Source of the DNA: Demequina aestuarii
Lineage (GTDB): Bacteria > Actinomycetota > Actinomycetes > Actinomycetales > Demequinaceae
Length of the DNA: 64,000 nucleotides
Assembly: GCF_000975095.1 (NCBI RefSeq)
Contig: NZ_BBRD01000001.1
Span: 2,189,467-2,253,466, forward strand
Reading direction: 5' to 3'
Shown piece after piece: positions 7,506 to 16,491 of the stretch. Below the pieces are notes generated by a model, which saw only the letters and a list, made by a program, of their open reading frames with translations, had not been told where the DNA came from and did no database searches. The translations under genes and the position numbers were made by a program. The stretch's first letter is position 1, and every line of letters starts with the position of its first letter.

Positions 7506-9317
7506 TCACTTGTCGCGCGGGCTCTTCCGGCCCATGGGCCGGCGCGTCTCCGCACCTGCCGCCCAGCCGAACATGTCCCCGCGGTGCGGGGCCTCCTCGA
7601 CGTGAAGGCCGTGGTCGGCCTCGCCGACCTCCTTCATGAACTCGTAACGCGCCTGGCGACGTGCCAACTGCTCGTCGGGGTTCGGCACGGGGGCTGCGAT
7701 GAGCAACCGACGGGTGTACTCCTCGGTGGGGTTGCTGAGCACTTGCGTGCGGTCTCCCTGCTCCACGACTTCGCCGTCCTTCAAGACGACCACGCGATCC
7801 GCCAGGGTATCCACCACGGCGAGGTCGTGGCTGACGAACAGGCATCCGAACTCGTAGCGTTCTTGAAGAGCGGTGAACATCTTCAGCACCGACGCCTGCA
7901 CGGACACGTCGAGCGCCGAAGTGGGCTCGTCCGCGACGAGGAACTCCGGGTCGAGGGACAACGCACGCGCAATGGACACCCGCTGACGCTGGCCACCCGA
8001 CAGCTCATGCGGGTAGCGGTTGGCGAGGTGACGAGGCAGTTCGACGGCGTCGAGGAGCTCGGCCACACGAGCGCGGCGCGAGGCCTTGTCGCCGACGTTG
8101 TGCACCTCCATGGGTTCCGCGATGCAGTCGCCGACGGGAAGCCGGGGGTTGAGGGAGCTCGCCGGATCCTGGAACACGACGCCGATGCGGCGGCGCAGCT
8201 TCTTCAGCTCGGCGCGGCGCATAGTCGTGATGTCCTGACCCAGGATCGACACCTGGCCAGAGGCTGCAGGAATCAGGCCCAGCACGCAGCGGGCGATCGT
8301 GGACTTGCCCGAACCGGACTCGCCGACCAGCCCTACGATCTCGCCGTGGTTCACATCGAACGACACCCCGTCCACGGCGCGGAAGGGCTCCTTGCCTGTG
8401 CGGTGGTACTCCACCACCAAGTCCCGGACCTCGAGCGAGCGCGGCGAGTCCCCCTGCTCGACCGGCGGAGTCTCACCTCGGCTGCCCAGGTGCGGGACCG
8501 CGTCGAGGAGCCGCTTGGTGTACTCGTGCTGTGGAGAGTTGAGCACATCGTGCGCGGTGCCCGTCTCGACAAGGTCACCCTGGTACATCACTGCCACACG
8601 ATCCGCCATGTCCGCGACGACGCCCATGTTGTGGGTGATCAGGAGGATGCCCGTGTTGAGCTCGTCCTTGAGGGACCGGAGCAAGTCGAGGATCTCCGCT
8701 TGGACCGTGACGTCGAGCGCCGTCGTGGGCTCGTCCGCGATGATGACCCGCGGGTCGCACGAGATCGCCATAGCGATCACGATGCGCTGACGCTGTCCGC
8801 CGGAGAACTCGTGCGGGTACTGGTAGATGCGCTTCTCGGCATCGGGAATCCCCACCATGCGCAGGAGCTCGACCGCTCGCGCATCGGCCGCCTTGCCAAA
8901 GGCGATGCCGTGCAATTCGAGCGCCTCGGTCATCTGCGTGCGGACCGTCAGCACGGGGTTGAGCGCGGTCATGGGCTCCTGGAAGACCATCGCCACGTCG
9001 TTCCCGCGCAGTTGGCGCAGACCCTTGTCGCTGAGAGAGCCGATCACCTTGCCTGCCACCGAGATGTCGCCCGAGACGCGGGCGTTGCCCGGCAAGAGTC
9101 CAAGGGCTGACATGGAGGTCACTGACTTTCCGGATCCGGACTCGCCGACCAAGGCGAGCACCTCACCGGGGTTCACCTCGATGGATATTCCCTTGACCGC
9201 GTGAACCTGTCCGAACTCAGTGCCGAACCTCACGTCGAGGTTGTCGAAGGACAGCACCGGGCCGGTCGGCTCTGGCGCGCTCTCGAAGGTGTTGACGTCT
9301 GCCGTGGTGCTCATCAT
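7506..9317 (-). CDS. Peptide-type ABC importer, fused double ATPase (DppD-DppF type)
   Basis: A 603-residue protein carrying two ABC ATPase domains in tandem, each normally a separate DppD/OppD or DppF/OppF subunit. Each half has a Walker A (GESGSGKS), a signature (FSGGQRQR, then LSGGQRQR) and a Walker B (VIIADEPTTALD, then LVADEPTSALD). The OPP-type C-terminal extension is present after each. The ATG at 9317 is preceded by AAGGACGG and overlaps the dppC-type stop by four bases (ATGA), so the two are translationally coupled; the frame upstream of 9317 is not used. It powers uptake of oligopeptides, or possibly oligosaccharides or nickel chelates, since the family is broad. Confidence 0.93.
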   Translation of the reverse strand: MMSTTADVNTFESAPEPTGPVLSFDNLDVRFGTEFGQVHAVKGISIEVNPGEVLALVGESGSGKSVTSMSALGLLPGNARVSGDISVAGKVIGSLSDKGLRQLRGNDVAMVFQEPMTALNPVLTVRTQMTEALELHGIAFGKAADARAVELLRMVGIPDAEKRIYQYPHEFSGGQRQRIVIAMAISCDPRVIIADEPTTALDVTVQAEILDLLRSLKDELNTGILLITHNMGVVADMADRVAVMYQGDLVETGTAHDVLNSPQHEYTKRLLDAVPHLGSRGETPPVEQGDSPRSLEVRDLVVEYHRTGKEPFRAVDGVSFDVNHGEIVGLVGESGSGKSTIARCVLGLIPAASGQVSILGQDITTMRRAELKKLRRRIGVVFQDPASSLNPRLPVGDCIAEPMEVHNVGDKASRRARVAELLDAVELPRHLANRYPHELSGGQRQRVSIARALSLDPEFLVADEPTSALDVSVQASVLKMFTALQERYEFGCLFVSHDLAVVDTLADRVVVLKDGEVVEQGDRTQVLSNPTEEYTRRLLIAAPVPNPDEQLARRQARYEFMKEVGEADHGLHVEEAPHRGDMFGWAAGAETRRPMGRKSPRDK

Positions 9318-10303
9318 CGACCGTCCTTGTTCTGTCGCGGGTCGAAAGCATCTCGGAGGCCATCGCCGATGAAGTTGACGCTCAGCGCGATCGCGAGAAT
9401 GAACATGCCGGGGAACCAGAACAGCCACGGACGGGACGTGAACGCGGTCTGGTACCGGTCGATGAGTGAGCCCAGCGAGATATCTGGCGGCTGGACCCCG
9501 AAGCCCAGGAAGCTGAGCGACGTCTCGAGGAGGATGGCCGCCGCGATCGCGAACGTGGTGGCCACGATGATCACACCGACCGTGTTGGGGAGGATGTGGC
9601 GCGCGATGATTCGCGCCGATCCGGTGCCGATCGCGCGCGCCGCTGTGACGAACTCGCGCTCTCGCAAGGACAGCACCTCTCCACGCACGAGCCGTGCGAG
9701 GGAGGTCCAGGTCACCGCAGCCAGAGTCAGCGACAGCGCGATGATGCCGCGGTCACCGGCGATGCGGCCCAGCACGGCGGCGAGGACCAGCAAAGGGATG
9801 ATGATGAAGAGATCCGTCACACGCATCAGGAAGGCCTCGGCCCAGCCGCGGAAGTAGCCCGCGATCGCGCCGATGATCGTCCCGATGATAGTGGAGACGA
9901 TTCCCACGGTGAACGCGATGGTCAGGGATATCTGAGTGCCACGCATCGTGAGGGCGAAGAAGTCGCGCCCGGTCTGGTCCTGGCCGAACGGGTGCTCTCC
10001 GAGGGAGAACCAGCCGATCGTAGGCCTGCCACCGTCCAGAATCGACCCCGTATCGGTGAAGTTCTTGCCCCACCACCCTGGGATCGGCCCGAAGCCAATC
10101 GACGTGAACGCGAGCAGCGTGATCGCAATGAGCACGCCGAGTGCCACCATGGCGCCCTTGTGACGGAAGAAGCGCCGGCGGACCAACTGGCCCTGGCTGT
10201 AGGACTTCTCTTCGGGTGCGGCATCGGCGTCAGTGATGACGGTGGTATCCGGTACTGGCCCGGGGGCCTCTGGCATCGAGAAGTCTCGGCGGTCGTCGCT
10301 CAT
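9314..10303 (-). CDS. Peptide-type ABC importer permease (DppC type)
   Basis: A 329-residue inner-membrane permease. A cytoplasmic N-terminus of about 45 residues precedes the first helix (MVALGVLIAITLLAFTSI). The signature EAA loop that docks the ATPase is EFVTAARAIGTGSARIIARH. HPFGQDQTGRDFFALTMRG is typical of DppC/OppC. It is translated four bases after the DppB-type gene and overlaps the ATPase gene start. Substrate is not decidable from the permease. Confidence 0.92.
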   Translation of the reverse strand: MSDDRRDFSMPEAPGPVPDTTVITDADAAPEEKSYSQGQLVRRRFFRHKGAMVALGVLIAITLLAFTSIGFGPIPGWWGKNFTDTGSILDGGRPTIGWFSLGEHPFGQDQTGRDFFALTMRGTQISLTIAFTVGIVSTIIGTIIGAIAGYFRGWAEAFLMRVTDLFIIIPLLVLAAVLGRIAGDRGIIALSLTLAAVTWTSLARLVRGEVLSLREREFVTAARAIGTGSARIIARHILPNTVGVIIVATTFAIAAAILLETSLSFLGFGVQPPDISLGSLIDRYQTAFTSRPWLFWFPGMFILAIALSVNFIGDGLRDAFDPRQNKDGR

Positions 10304-10307
10304 GGCG

Positions 10308-11825
10308 CTACCTCCTGATCCTGGGGTCGAGGAACGCGTAGCTGATATCCGCGATCAGGTTCATGACGATGGCCGCGATCGCGGTCACAAGGAAGAACGC
10401 CATGACAGGCCCGGGATCCGTATGCGTCAGGCCGCTGCGGAACAGCTCGCCCATGCCCTTCCAGCCGAACACTGCCTCGGTGATCACAGCCCCCGAGATG
10501 AGCGCCGCGAAGTCGAACGCCACGATGGTGGTGATCGGGATGAGGGCGTTGCGGAAGGCGTGCTTGACGATGACGGTGCGCTCGGACAGGCCCTTGGAGC
10601 GGGCGGTGCGAACGTAGTCCTGGTTGAGAGTCTCGAGCATCGAGCTGCGGGTGTACCGCGAGTAGGTCGCGACCGAGATGAGCGTCAGCAGCACGGTGGG
10701 GAGCAGCAGCTGGGTGCCAAGGTCGAGCGCCGATTCCCAGAAGTCGCCACCGAAGTTGGGTGTCTGAGATCCGATGGTGGAGATGGGCCGCGGCTTGAGG
10801 TCGAGAAAGCCGGCCCAGGCGTAGACCGCACGGTCAGCGGCGGTCATCACGGCCATGAATCCGGCCGTCACTGCGGACAGCGCCATCGCTGTCCCGCGCG
10901 AGTAGCCGCCCCACAGACGCCCGATGATGAGGCCCACCACGATCGCCGAGACGAACAAGCCGATCAGCAGCAACCAGTTGGGCTCATCGAGCAGCGGGCC
11001 GAGGGCATAGAACAGCACGACGCCCACGCCGACGGTGGTCAGAGTCGAGTAGAGGACGCGACGGTTGCCCAGCCCTGTCACCAGTGCCGTGACGCCGACG
11101 GCGAACGCGAGGGAGACGATCAGTACCAGGCCAATGCCCAGCGCAGGGTTGCGCCACCATCCGATGTACGTGAACGCCAGCAGGGCAATCATGGCGAAGG
11201 CGCCGGTCGTGCCCGCAGTGAGAAGCCTGCGTCTGACTCCGCCACCCAACACCCCCTGCATGATGAAGGCGAGGACGACGCCGATGATGAGCGCTTGTAT
11301 GACCGATATCTGTGGATCCGCTATCCAGTCGTTGTAGCGGATCGCACCGTACTCCTTGAGCAGCACGGCCGCCCAGAACACGGGCAGAGAGAAGAAGAGG
11401 AACGCGAGGAAGGTCACCGCGTAGTCGAAGCCCGAGTACTGACGCAGGGCGGTGAGGATACCCACGATCACGCCTATGACGATGGCGGCGAAGGTGGAAA
11501 TGGTCACCAGGCGCAGGGTCGCGCCGGCGGCCTGCTCGAGCAGGGCGATCACGTCCGTGCCTGCACGGTCAGTGCCAAGGTCACATTGGCCGATGATGCA
11601 GCCGGCGGCGCCGGAGAGCCACTGGCCGTAGCGCTGATACCACGGGAGGTCGAGTCCCATGTTGTCGATCCGGGACTCGATCAGCTGGTCGCGATTCGAC
11701 GCCGTCGACTCCCTCAGATCTTGCAGCGGATCGCCGGCATTGATCGTGAGTACGAACATCAGCAGCGAACCGACGAGCAGGATCACGCTCGACACAGCCA
11801 GCCGTCTGAGGACAAACCTGGTCAT
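10308..11825 (-). CDS. Peptide-type ABC importer permease (DppB type) with a long membrane insertion
   Basis: A 505-residue permease, clearly longer than the usual 300-340. The start ATG 11825 gives MTRFVLRRLAVSSVILLVGS, the canonical N-terminal helix; the upstream frame is not supported. The EAA loop DYVRTARSKGLSERTVIVKH and the end AISYAFLDPRIR-like tail (ISYAFLDPRIRR) are canonical. Between the first core helices and the EAA loop lies an extra region of about 170 residues with five or so added hydrophobic helices (from about residue 185 to 330). Such enlarged DppB forms occur in actinobacteria, so the insertion is probably lineage-typical; what it does is unknown. Confidence 0.9.
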   Translation of the reverse strand: MTRFVLRRLAVSSVILLVGSLLMFVLTINAGDPLQDLRESTASNRDQLIESRIDNMGLDLPWYQRYGQWLSGAAGCIIGQCDLGTDRAGTDVIALLEQAAGATLRLVTISTFAAIVIGVIVGILTALRQYSGFDYAVTFLAFLFFSLPVFWAAVLLKEYGAIRYNDWIADPQISVIQALIIGVVLAFIMQGVLGGGVRRRLLTAGTTGAFAMIALLAFTYIGWWRNPALGIGLVLIVSLAFAVGVTALVTGLGNRRVLYSTLTTVGVGVVLFYALGPLLDEPNWLLLIGLFVSAIVVGLIIGRLWGGYSRGTAMALSAVTAGFMAVMTAADRAVYAWAGFLDLKPRPISTIGSQTPNFGGDFWESALDLGTQLLLPTVLLTLISVATYSRYTRSSMLETLNQDYVRTARSKGLSERTVIVKHAFRNALIPITTIVAFDFAALISGAVITEAVFGWKGMGELFRSGLTHTDPGPVMAFFLVTAIAAIVMNLIADISYAFLDPRIRR

Positions 11826-11914
11826 AGATGCAGAACTTTCTCGAGGTGAGTGGTCAGGCGACCCCACGCTGGATGCGCCGAGAACCGCGACGGCACGCCC
11901 GCCCACTCATGCAT

Positions 11915-11952
11915 GACCGGTGGGGTGGAGCGAGTGCCCCACCCCACCGGTC
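11915..11952 (-). terminator. Strong hairpin between binding-protein and permease genes (attenuator)
   Basis: GACCGGTGGGGTGG and CCACCCCACCGGTC pair perfectly over 14 bp around a 10-base loop. It sits about 20 bp after the stop of the substrate-binding protein gene and 90 bp before the first permease gene of the same operon. A partial terminator or 3' stabiliser here would give more binding protein than membrane components, a common arrangement. Confidence 0.75.
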
Positions 11953-11973
11953 GAGTGCGATGTCAGTCCGTTC

Positions 11974-13752
11974 CTACTCGGAACGAACCCACTCTTCAGC
12001 GTTCCACACGATACCGGACTGAGCCGAGCTGGGCTCCACGTTCTGGATCGTGGAGTCCCACGCCGCGACACCGGGGTGCGCGAAGATCGGGATGCCGTAG
12101 AGGTCCTCCCAGAGCGCACGCTCGATGATCTTGGTCTGCTCCTTCTGCTCCTCGGGGTCCAGCGTGGAGGTCAGGGCGTCCCAGGCCTCGTCGACCGTCT
12201 CGTTGGAGTAGTTGATGTAGTTCTGCGGGCGGCCGGTCGCGTAGATGTTCTGACCGGACGTGATCTGGCCGGAACCCGACCATGCGAACAGCGCGACGTC
12301 GAAGTCACCCGTGTCGAGGTTGCCTCCAGCGGCGAAGAAGTCGGGGTTGCCGATGTCCTCGATCTCGAAGCCAGCCTGGTCACAGGAGTCCTTGATCAGC
12401 GCGACCTGGTCGGTGCGTCGGGGGTTGGGCCCCGAGTAGCCGATGCGCACGTTGATGGGAGTGTCCACGCCCGCCTCAGCGATCTTCGCAGCAGCGCCCT
12501 CGATGTCGACCTCGTCGTACTGGCCGTCGTAGGACTCCGAGACGATCTCCTCGTAGTTGTCCTGGAACGGGAAGACCTCACGAGCGTTCATCACGGTCGC
12601 GTCGGGGTTGATCGGCTTGATCAGGTTGTCCACGATGAGCTGACGGGGCACGCACATGGCGAAGGCCTCGCGCAGCTCCGGGCTCTCGGCCAGGGATGCA
12701 CCCTCGCCGCGGTTGATGTCCAGGTGCTCCCAGATCAGCGTCTGGTAGGTGCCGAGCGTCACGGCCTCGCCGAGCGCCTCGATCTGGTCGATCGTGTCGA
12801 CGGTCGCCTGCGGCTCCACGACATTCAGGTCGCCGTTGGCAAGAGCCTGGACGTGCGAGTCAGGAGAAGCGAAGCGGAAGACGAGCTCGCCCGTGGCGGG
12901 TGCGTCACCCCACCACATCTCGTTCGGGACCAGCGTGATCGACTGGCCGGCTTCCCACGAACCGTAGGTGTACGGGCCGGAGGACAGCGCGATGGCCGGG
13001 TCGGGCAGCTCGCCCGGGGTGTTTGAGATCCACTCGGTGTTCCAGAACTCGGCGGCGGGGCGCATGGCCTCCACGTCGCCCGCCTCGATCGCCGTGACCA
13101 TCTCTTCGAGCGTCATGCCCGCCTGCTCCGCGACCACGTGGGCCGGGAAGTCGATGACGGTGGTGAGCAGGTAGTCCGGGTAGGGGTTCGTGTACTCGAC
13201 GGTGAACGACTTGCCACCCGGCTCGCCCTGCGGGCCGTCGGGCACGCGGTCGCCGTAGTCGAGGCCGCTCACGTGGTCGAACAGTGCGACGGGGCTGCCG
13301 TCCTCGTTCTCGCCGTCGGAGAGCGACTGTGCCGCCCAGGTCAGCAGCACGTCCTCGTACTTGATGGGCTCGCCGTCAGACCACACCGCGTCCTCGTTGA
13401 TCGTGTATTCGACGATCATCGGGTCCTCGGAGATGAGCTCGACGTTGCCCATGTCCTCGTTGATGTTGATGGAGGCGTCTGGGCCGAAGTAGGTGAACGC
13501 CGAGCGCACGCGCTCGTTGACCACCGAGTTGTACGTGGAGTAGGTCGCCGACGTGAGGTCGTTGTACCCGTTCCACTCGACCTCGCCGGCCGAGAAGTAG
13601 ATGGTGTCGTCGTTGGTGCCACCGGTCGAGACCGACTCTGTCGCTGACGGGTCAGGCGCGTCGCCCTCCGGGTCCTCGGAGGTACATGCGGCGAGGGCGA
13701 GGGTCGCCATCGCTACGACGGCGGCGCCCTTCCCGAACTTGCCGAGCTTCAT
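11974..13752 (-). CDS. Peptide-type ABC importer substrate-binding lipoprotein (SBP family 5)
   Basis: A 592-residue solute-binding protein. The start ATG 13752, with AGAGGA eight bases ahead, gives MKLGKFGKGAAVVAMATLAL followed by the lipobox AACTSE (Cys 22), so it is anchored on the outer membrane face. The mature region starts with an acidic Ser/Thr linker. Family 5 blocks include VWSDGEPIKYEDVLLTWAAQ near residue 125 and WEHLDINRGEG near residue 355. It is the first gene of the importer operon. Family 5 proteins bind di- and oligopeptides, nickel or oligosaccharides; given the neighbouring glycosidases, an oligosaccharide ligand cannot be excluded. Confidence 0.92.
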   Translation of the reverse strand: MKLGKFGKGAAVVAMATLALAACTSEDPEGDAPDPSATESVSTGGTNDDTIYFSAGEVEWNGYNDLTSATYSTYNSVVNERVRSAFTYFGPDASININEDMGNVELISEDPMIVEYTINEDAVWSDGEPIKYEDVLLTWAAQSLSDGENEDGSPVALFDHVSGLDYGDRVPDGPQGEPGGKSFTVEYTNPYPDYLLTTVIDFPAHVVAEQAGMTLEEMVTAIEAGDVEAMRPAAEFWNTEWISNTPGELPDPAIALSSGPYTYGSWEAGQSITLVPNEMWWGDAPATGELVFRFASPDSHVQALANGDLNVVEPQATVDTIDQIEALGEAVTLGTYQTLIWEHLDINRGEGASLAESPELREAFAMCVPRQLIVDNLIKPINPDATVMNAREVFPFQDNYEEIVSESYDGQYDEVDIEGAAAKIAEAGVDTPINVRIGYSGPNPRRTDQVALIKDSCDQAGFEIEDIGNPDFFAAGGNLDTGDFDVALFAWSGSGQITSGQNIYATGRPQNYINYSNETVDEAWDALTSTLDPEEQKEQTKIIERALWEDLYGIPIFAHPGVAAWDSTIQNVEPSSAQSGIVWNAEEWVRSE

Positions 13753-14050
13753 ACTGTGTCCTCTCACTTCACACGCCTGCGTGTGTCGACCCGGGGTTCG
13801 AGCGTGCACGCGGGCGTGAAGGCAACGGGGAGTTTCCCCGCGGTGCCGTCCAGGGTACGAAAAGTTCGGTAACGAACGTGTTTCGGGTACCGCCCGTACC
13901 GATTTTCGTGCCCAAAATGTGACTAAGGCCACATGATATCGCTACGCCGAACGGAGAATCCAGGACCAACGTCGCGCGCGGCGCGCCGATTGGAGATGCC
14001 GATGCACGGGTCGCGCTGGCAGCGTCACAGGCACGTGGGAGCGTGAGGGC
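13753..14050. promoter_or_regulatory. Divergent promoter region with two leader palindromes before the importer operon
   Basis: This 298-bp gap holds no credible gene. Upstream of the binding-protein start, two perfect palindromes fall within what would be its leader: CACACGC-CT-GCGTGTG (13770-13785), and CGGGGAGTTTCCCCG (13826-13840). Further up are GTTCGGTAACGAAC (13864-13877) and the repeated GGTAC boxes around 13885-13900. These could be operators or RNA hairpins. I cannot place the -10 and -35 hexamers with confidence. The rmuC start on the other side has GGGAGCGTGAGGGC ahead of it. Confidence 0.45.
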
Positions 14051-15382
14051 ATGGTCGAACTCCTCATCGCCGCATCGGCGCTCCTCGCTGGCCTCGCAAC
14101 CGGCTACCTCCTGGCGACGCGGCGCTCTACGCGCGTCGAGACCCGGGCCGCGATCGCTCACGAACGAGTCGCCATGCTCGAGCAGCAGGCGCAGCGGCAG
14201 GCCGATGCGTGGGCTCAGCGCGAGTCGGAGCTCACTGCCGCCCACGAGCGCTACGTAGCGCAGGTGCGTGGCGACCAGGAGACCATGCGCCAGCAGTTCG
14301 CGGCGCTGTCGCAGCAGACGCTCAAGGCGAGCCAGGAGTCGCTGCTCGAGGTGGCGCGGGAACGGTTCGCACGGGAGCGCCAGGCGGGAGAGGCCGAGCT
14401 GGCCAAGCGCGAGCAGGCGGTGCGTCAGCTCGTGGAACCCATGGCGAAGGCCCTTGACGTGGTGCAGCGGCAGACCGCCGAGGCCGACAAGGCGCGCGCC
14501 AGCGGCCATGCCCAGCTGTCCGAGCAGGTGCGTCAGATGCTCGCGGCATCGGACAAGCTCGACAAGCGCACCACGGACTTCATCAATACGTTGAGGCGCT
14601 CCGACGTGCGCGGCAACTGGGGTGAGGTGCAGCTGCGCCGCGTGGTCGAGCTCGCGGGAATGGTCGAGCACGTGGACTTCACCGAGCAGGACTCGGTGCG
14701 CGACGGCGAGGGCAGGCTCCAGCGACCGGACCTGACCGTGAAGCTCGCCGGCGGGCGCACCATCGTGGTTGACTCCAAGGTCGCACTGTCGGCACTCATC
14801 GAGGCGTTCGAGACGGATGATGAGGAGGTCCGTGCGGATCGCCTGCGCGCGCACGCTCGCCACATCCGCAAGCACGTGGACGACCTCGCGGCCAAGAAGT
14901 ACTGGGAGCAGTTCGCCTCCGCCCCGGAGTTCGTGGTGATGTTCGTGCCGTCCGAGGCCTTCTATCAGTCGGCCCTCGAGCAGGACGGGGACCTGCAGGA
15001 GTACGCATTCGGCAAGCGCGTGTTCATCGCGACGCCCACCACGCTGGTGGCGATGCTGCGCACGGTCGCTCACGCGTGGAAGGAAGACGCGTTGGCGAAG
15101 AACGCTCAAGACGTGCTGGCCACCGGCAAGGAACTGTACGACCGGCTGTCGACCATGGGCGAGCATCTCGCCAAGGTGGGCCGGGCCATCGAGGGTGCGA
15201 GCCGGGCCTACAACCAGACCGTCGCGTCCCTCGAGTCGCGCGTGCTGGTGAGCGCCCGCAAGTTCCAGGAGATGCAGCAGATCGACGCCCCTCTGCCGGG
15301 CATCGAGCAGGTCGCGACCGAGCCTCGCGAGCTCACGGCCCCGGAACTCACCGCTGTAGCAGAGCCGACCGACCGCGCCTGA
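14051..15382 (+). CDS. rmuC: RmuC-family protein (DNA recombination/inversion limiting)
   Basis: A 443-residue RmuC homologue. Residues 3-23 form a membrane anchor (LLIAASALLAGLATGYLLA). Residues about 35-180 are a long Gln/Glu/Arg-rich coiled coil. The predicted nuclease-like core begins at RRSDVRGNWGEVQLRRVVEL (about 186-205) and includes GGRTIVVDSKVALSALIEAF and FVVMFVPSEAFYQSALEQD. In E. coli the protein limits recombination between short inverted repeats; biochemical activity is not settled. The start is ATG 14051. The gene converges on ispH across a repeat-bearing gap. Confidence 0.92.
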   Translation: MVELLIAASALLAGLATGYLLATRRSTRVETRAAIAHERVAMLEQQAQRQADAWAQRESELTAAHERYVAQVRGDQETMRQQFAALSQQTLKASQESLLEVARERFARERQAGEAELAKREQAVRQLVEPMAKALDVVQRQTAEADKARASGHAQLSEQVRQMLAASDKLDKRTTDFINTLRRSDVRGNWGEVQLRRVVELAGMVEHVDFTEQDSVRDGEGRLQRPDLTVKLAGGRTIVVDSKVALSALIEAFETDDEEVRADRLRAHARHIRKHVDDLAAKKYWEQFASAPEFVVMFVPSEAFYQSALEQDGDLQEYAFGKRVFIATPTTLVAMLRTVAHAWKEDALAKNAQDVLATGKELYDRLSTMGEHLAKVGRAIEGASRAYNQTVASLESRVLVSARKFQEMQQIDAPLPGIEQVATEPRELTAPELTAVAEPTDRA

Positions 15383-15383
15383 T

Positions 15384-15449
15384 CGACACTCAGCGCCCGC
15401 CAGGATGCAGCGCTGCCCCAGAACCGACAGTGAGCGCCCACTGGGACGC
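15384..15449 (+). repeat. Dispersed intergenic repeat, copy 1 (two half-units, 41-bp period)
   Basis: Half-units CGACACTCAGCGCCCGCCAG (from 15384) and CGACAGTGAGCGCCCACTGG (from 15425) are related to each other and start exactly 41 bp apart. The same pair, with the same 41-bp spacing, occurs on the minus strand at 49827-49882. Both copies sit at the 3' end of a gene in a convergent junction. Confidence 0.7.
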
Positions 15450-15476
15450 TAAGGCGGGGGGGGAAGCGGCGAGGAC

Positions 15477-16460
15477 CTAGGCCTGCATCGCGCGCTCGGC
15501 CTCTTTGGCCTTCATGTCGGCACGAATCTCGCGGGGCAGCGAGAACATCAGGTCCTCGGTTGCGGTGCGGACCTCTTCGACCGTCTCGTAGCCGCGCTCG
15601 GCGAGGAAGCCGATGACATCCTTGACGAGGATCTCGGGCACCGAGGCGCCGGAGGTGAGCCCCACGGTGGTGACGCCCTCGAACCAGGACTCGTCGATCT
15701 CCTTGTAGGTGTCGACGCGATAGGACGAGCGGGCGCCCGCCTGCAGCGCCACCTCGACCAGTCGAACGGAGTTGGACGAGTTCGCGGAGCCCACCACGAT
15801 CACCAGATCGCATTCGGGCGCGAGCTTCTTGACCGCCACCTGACGGTTCTGCGTGGCGTAGCAGATGTCGTCGCTGGGCGGGTCCTGGAGGTTGGGGAAG
15901 CGCGCCCGCAGCCGGTGGACGGTGTCCATGGTCTCGTCGACGGAGAGCGTGGTCTGTGACAGCCACACCACGTTGTCGGGATCGGGCACCACCACACGGT
16001 CCGCCTCTTCGGGCGAGTTCACGACGATGGTGTGCTCAGGGGCCTCGCCGGCGGTGCCCTCGACCTCCTCGTGGCCGTCGTGGCCGATCAGCAGGATGGT
16101 CTGATTCTCACGCGCGAAGCGGATGGCCTCCTTGTGCACCTTGGTGACCAGTGGGCAGGTGGCGTCGATGGACACCAGGCCGCGAGCATCGGCACTGCTG
16201 CGCACCGCTGGCGAGACGCCGTGCGCCGAGAACACCACGCGGGCTCCCTTGGGGACCTCGTCCGTCTCCTCGACGAAGATCGCTCCGCGCTCGGACAGCG
16301 TCTCCACCACGTACTTGTTGTGGACGATCTCCTTGCGGACGTAGATGGGCGCCCCGTGCATCTCGAGGGCCTTCTCGACCGCGATCACGGCGCGATCCAC
16401 ACCTGCGCAGTAGCCGCGCGGGGCCGCGAGAAGGACGCGCTTGTCGTTGGGGGAAGGCAT
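15477..16460 (-). CDS. ispH: 4-hydroxy-3-methylbut-2-enyl diphosphate reductase
   Basis: A 327-residue IspH/LytB protein, the last enzyme of the MEP isoprenoid pathway. It reduces HMBPP to IPP and DMAPP using an Fe-S cluster. The three cluster cysteines are in [11 protein letters not shown] (near residue 18), [13 protein letters not shown] (near 102) and [11 protein letters not shown] (near 200). Substrate-binding GSANSSNS follows near residue 230. The ATG at 16460 follows AGGATGGAG; a further ATG at 16469 has no room for a binding site. The long upstream frame is not coding. It is divergent from xseA, with 31 bp between the starts. Confidence 0.96.
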   Translation of the reverse strand: MPSPNDKRVLLAAPRGYCAGVDRAVIAVEKALEMHGAPIYVRKEIVHNKYVVETLSERGAIFVEETDEVPKGARVVFSAHGVSPAVRSSADARGLVSIDATCPLVTKVHKEAIRFARENQTILLIGHDGHEEVEGTAGEAPEHTIVVNSPEEADRVVVPDPDNVVWLSQTTLSVDETMDTVHRLRARFPNLQDPPSDDICYATQNRQVAVKKLAPECDLVIVVGSANSSNSVRLVEVALQAGARSSYRVDTYKEIDESWFEGVTTVGLTSGASVPEILVKDVIGFLAERGYETVEEVRTATEDLMFSLPREIRADMKAKEAERAMQA

Positions 16461-16491
16461 GTTCTCCATCCTACGTGGCACGCTAGGGGAC

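Noticed and set aside
7464-9110. A 548-codon open frame opposite the double ATPase
   Set aside because: The ATPase on the other strand has intact Walker and signature motifs twice; the shadow frame is Val/Arg/His-rich with no domain.
10233-11849. A 538-codon open frame opposite the two permease genes
   Set aside because: The minus-strand permeases have clear helices and EAA loops; the opposing frame is charged, repetitive in composition and without family motifs.
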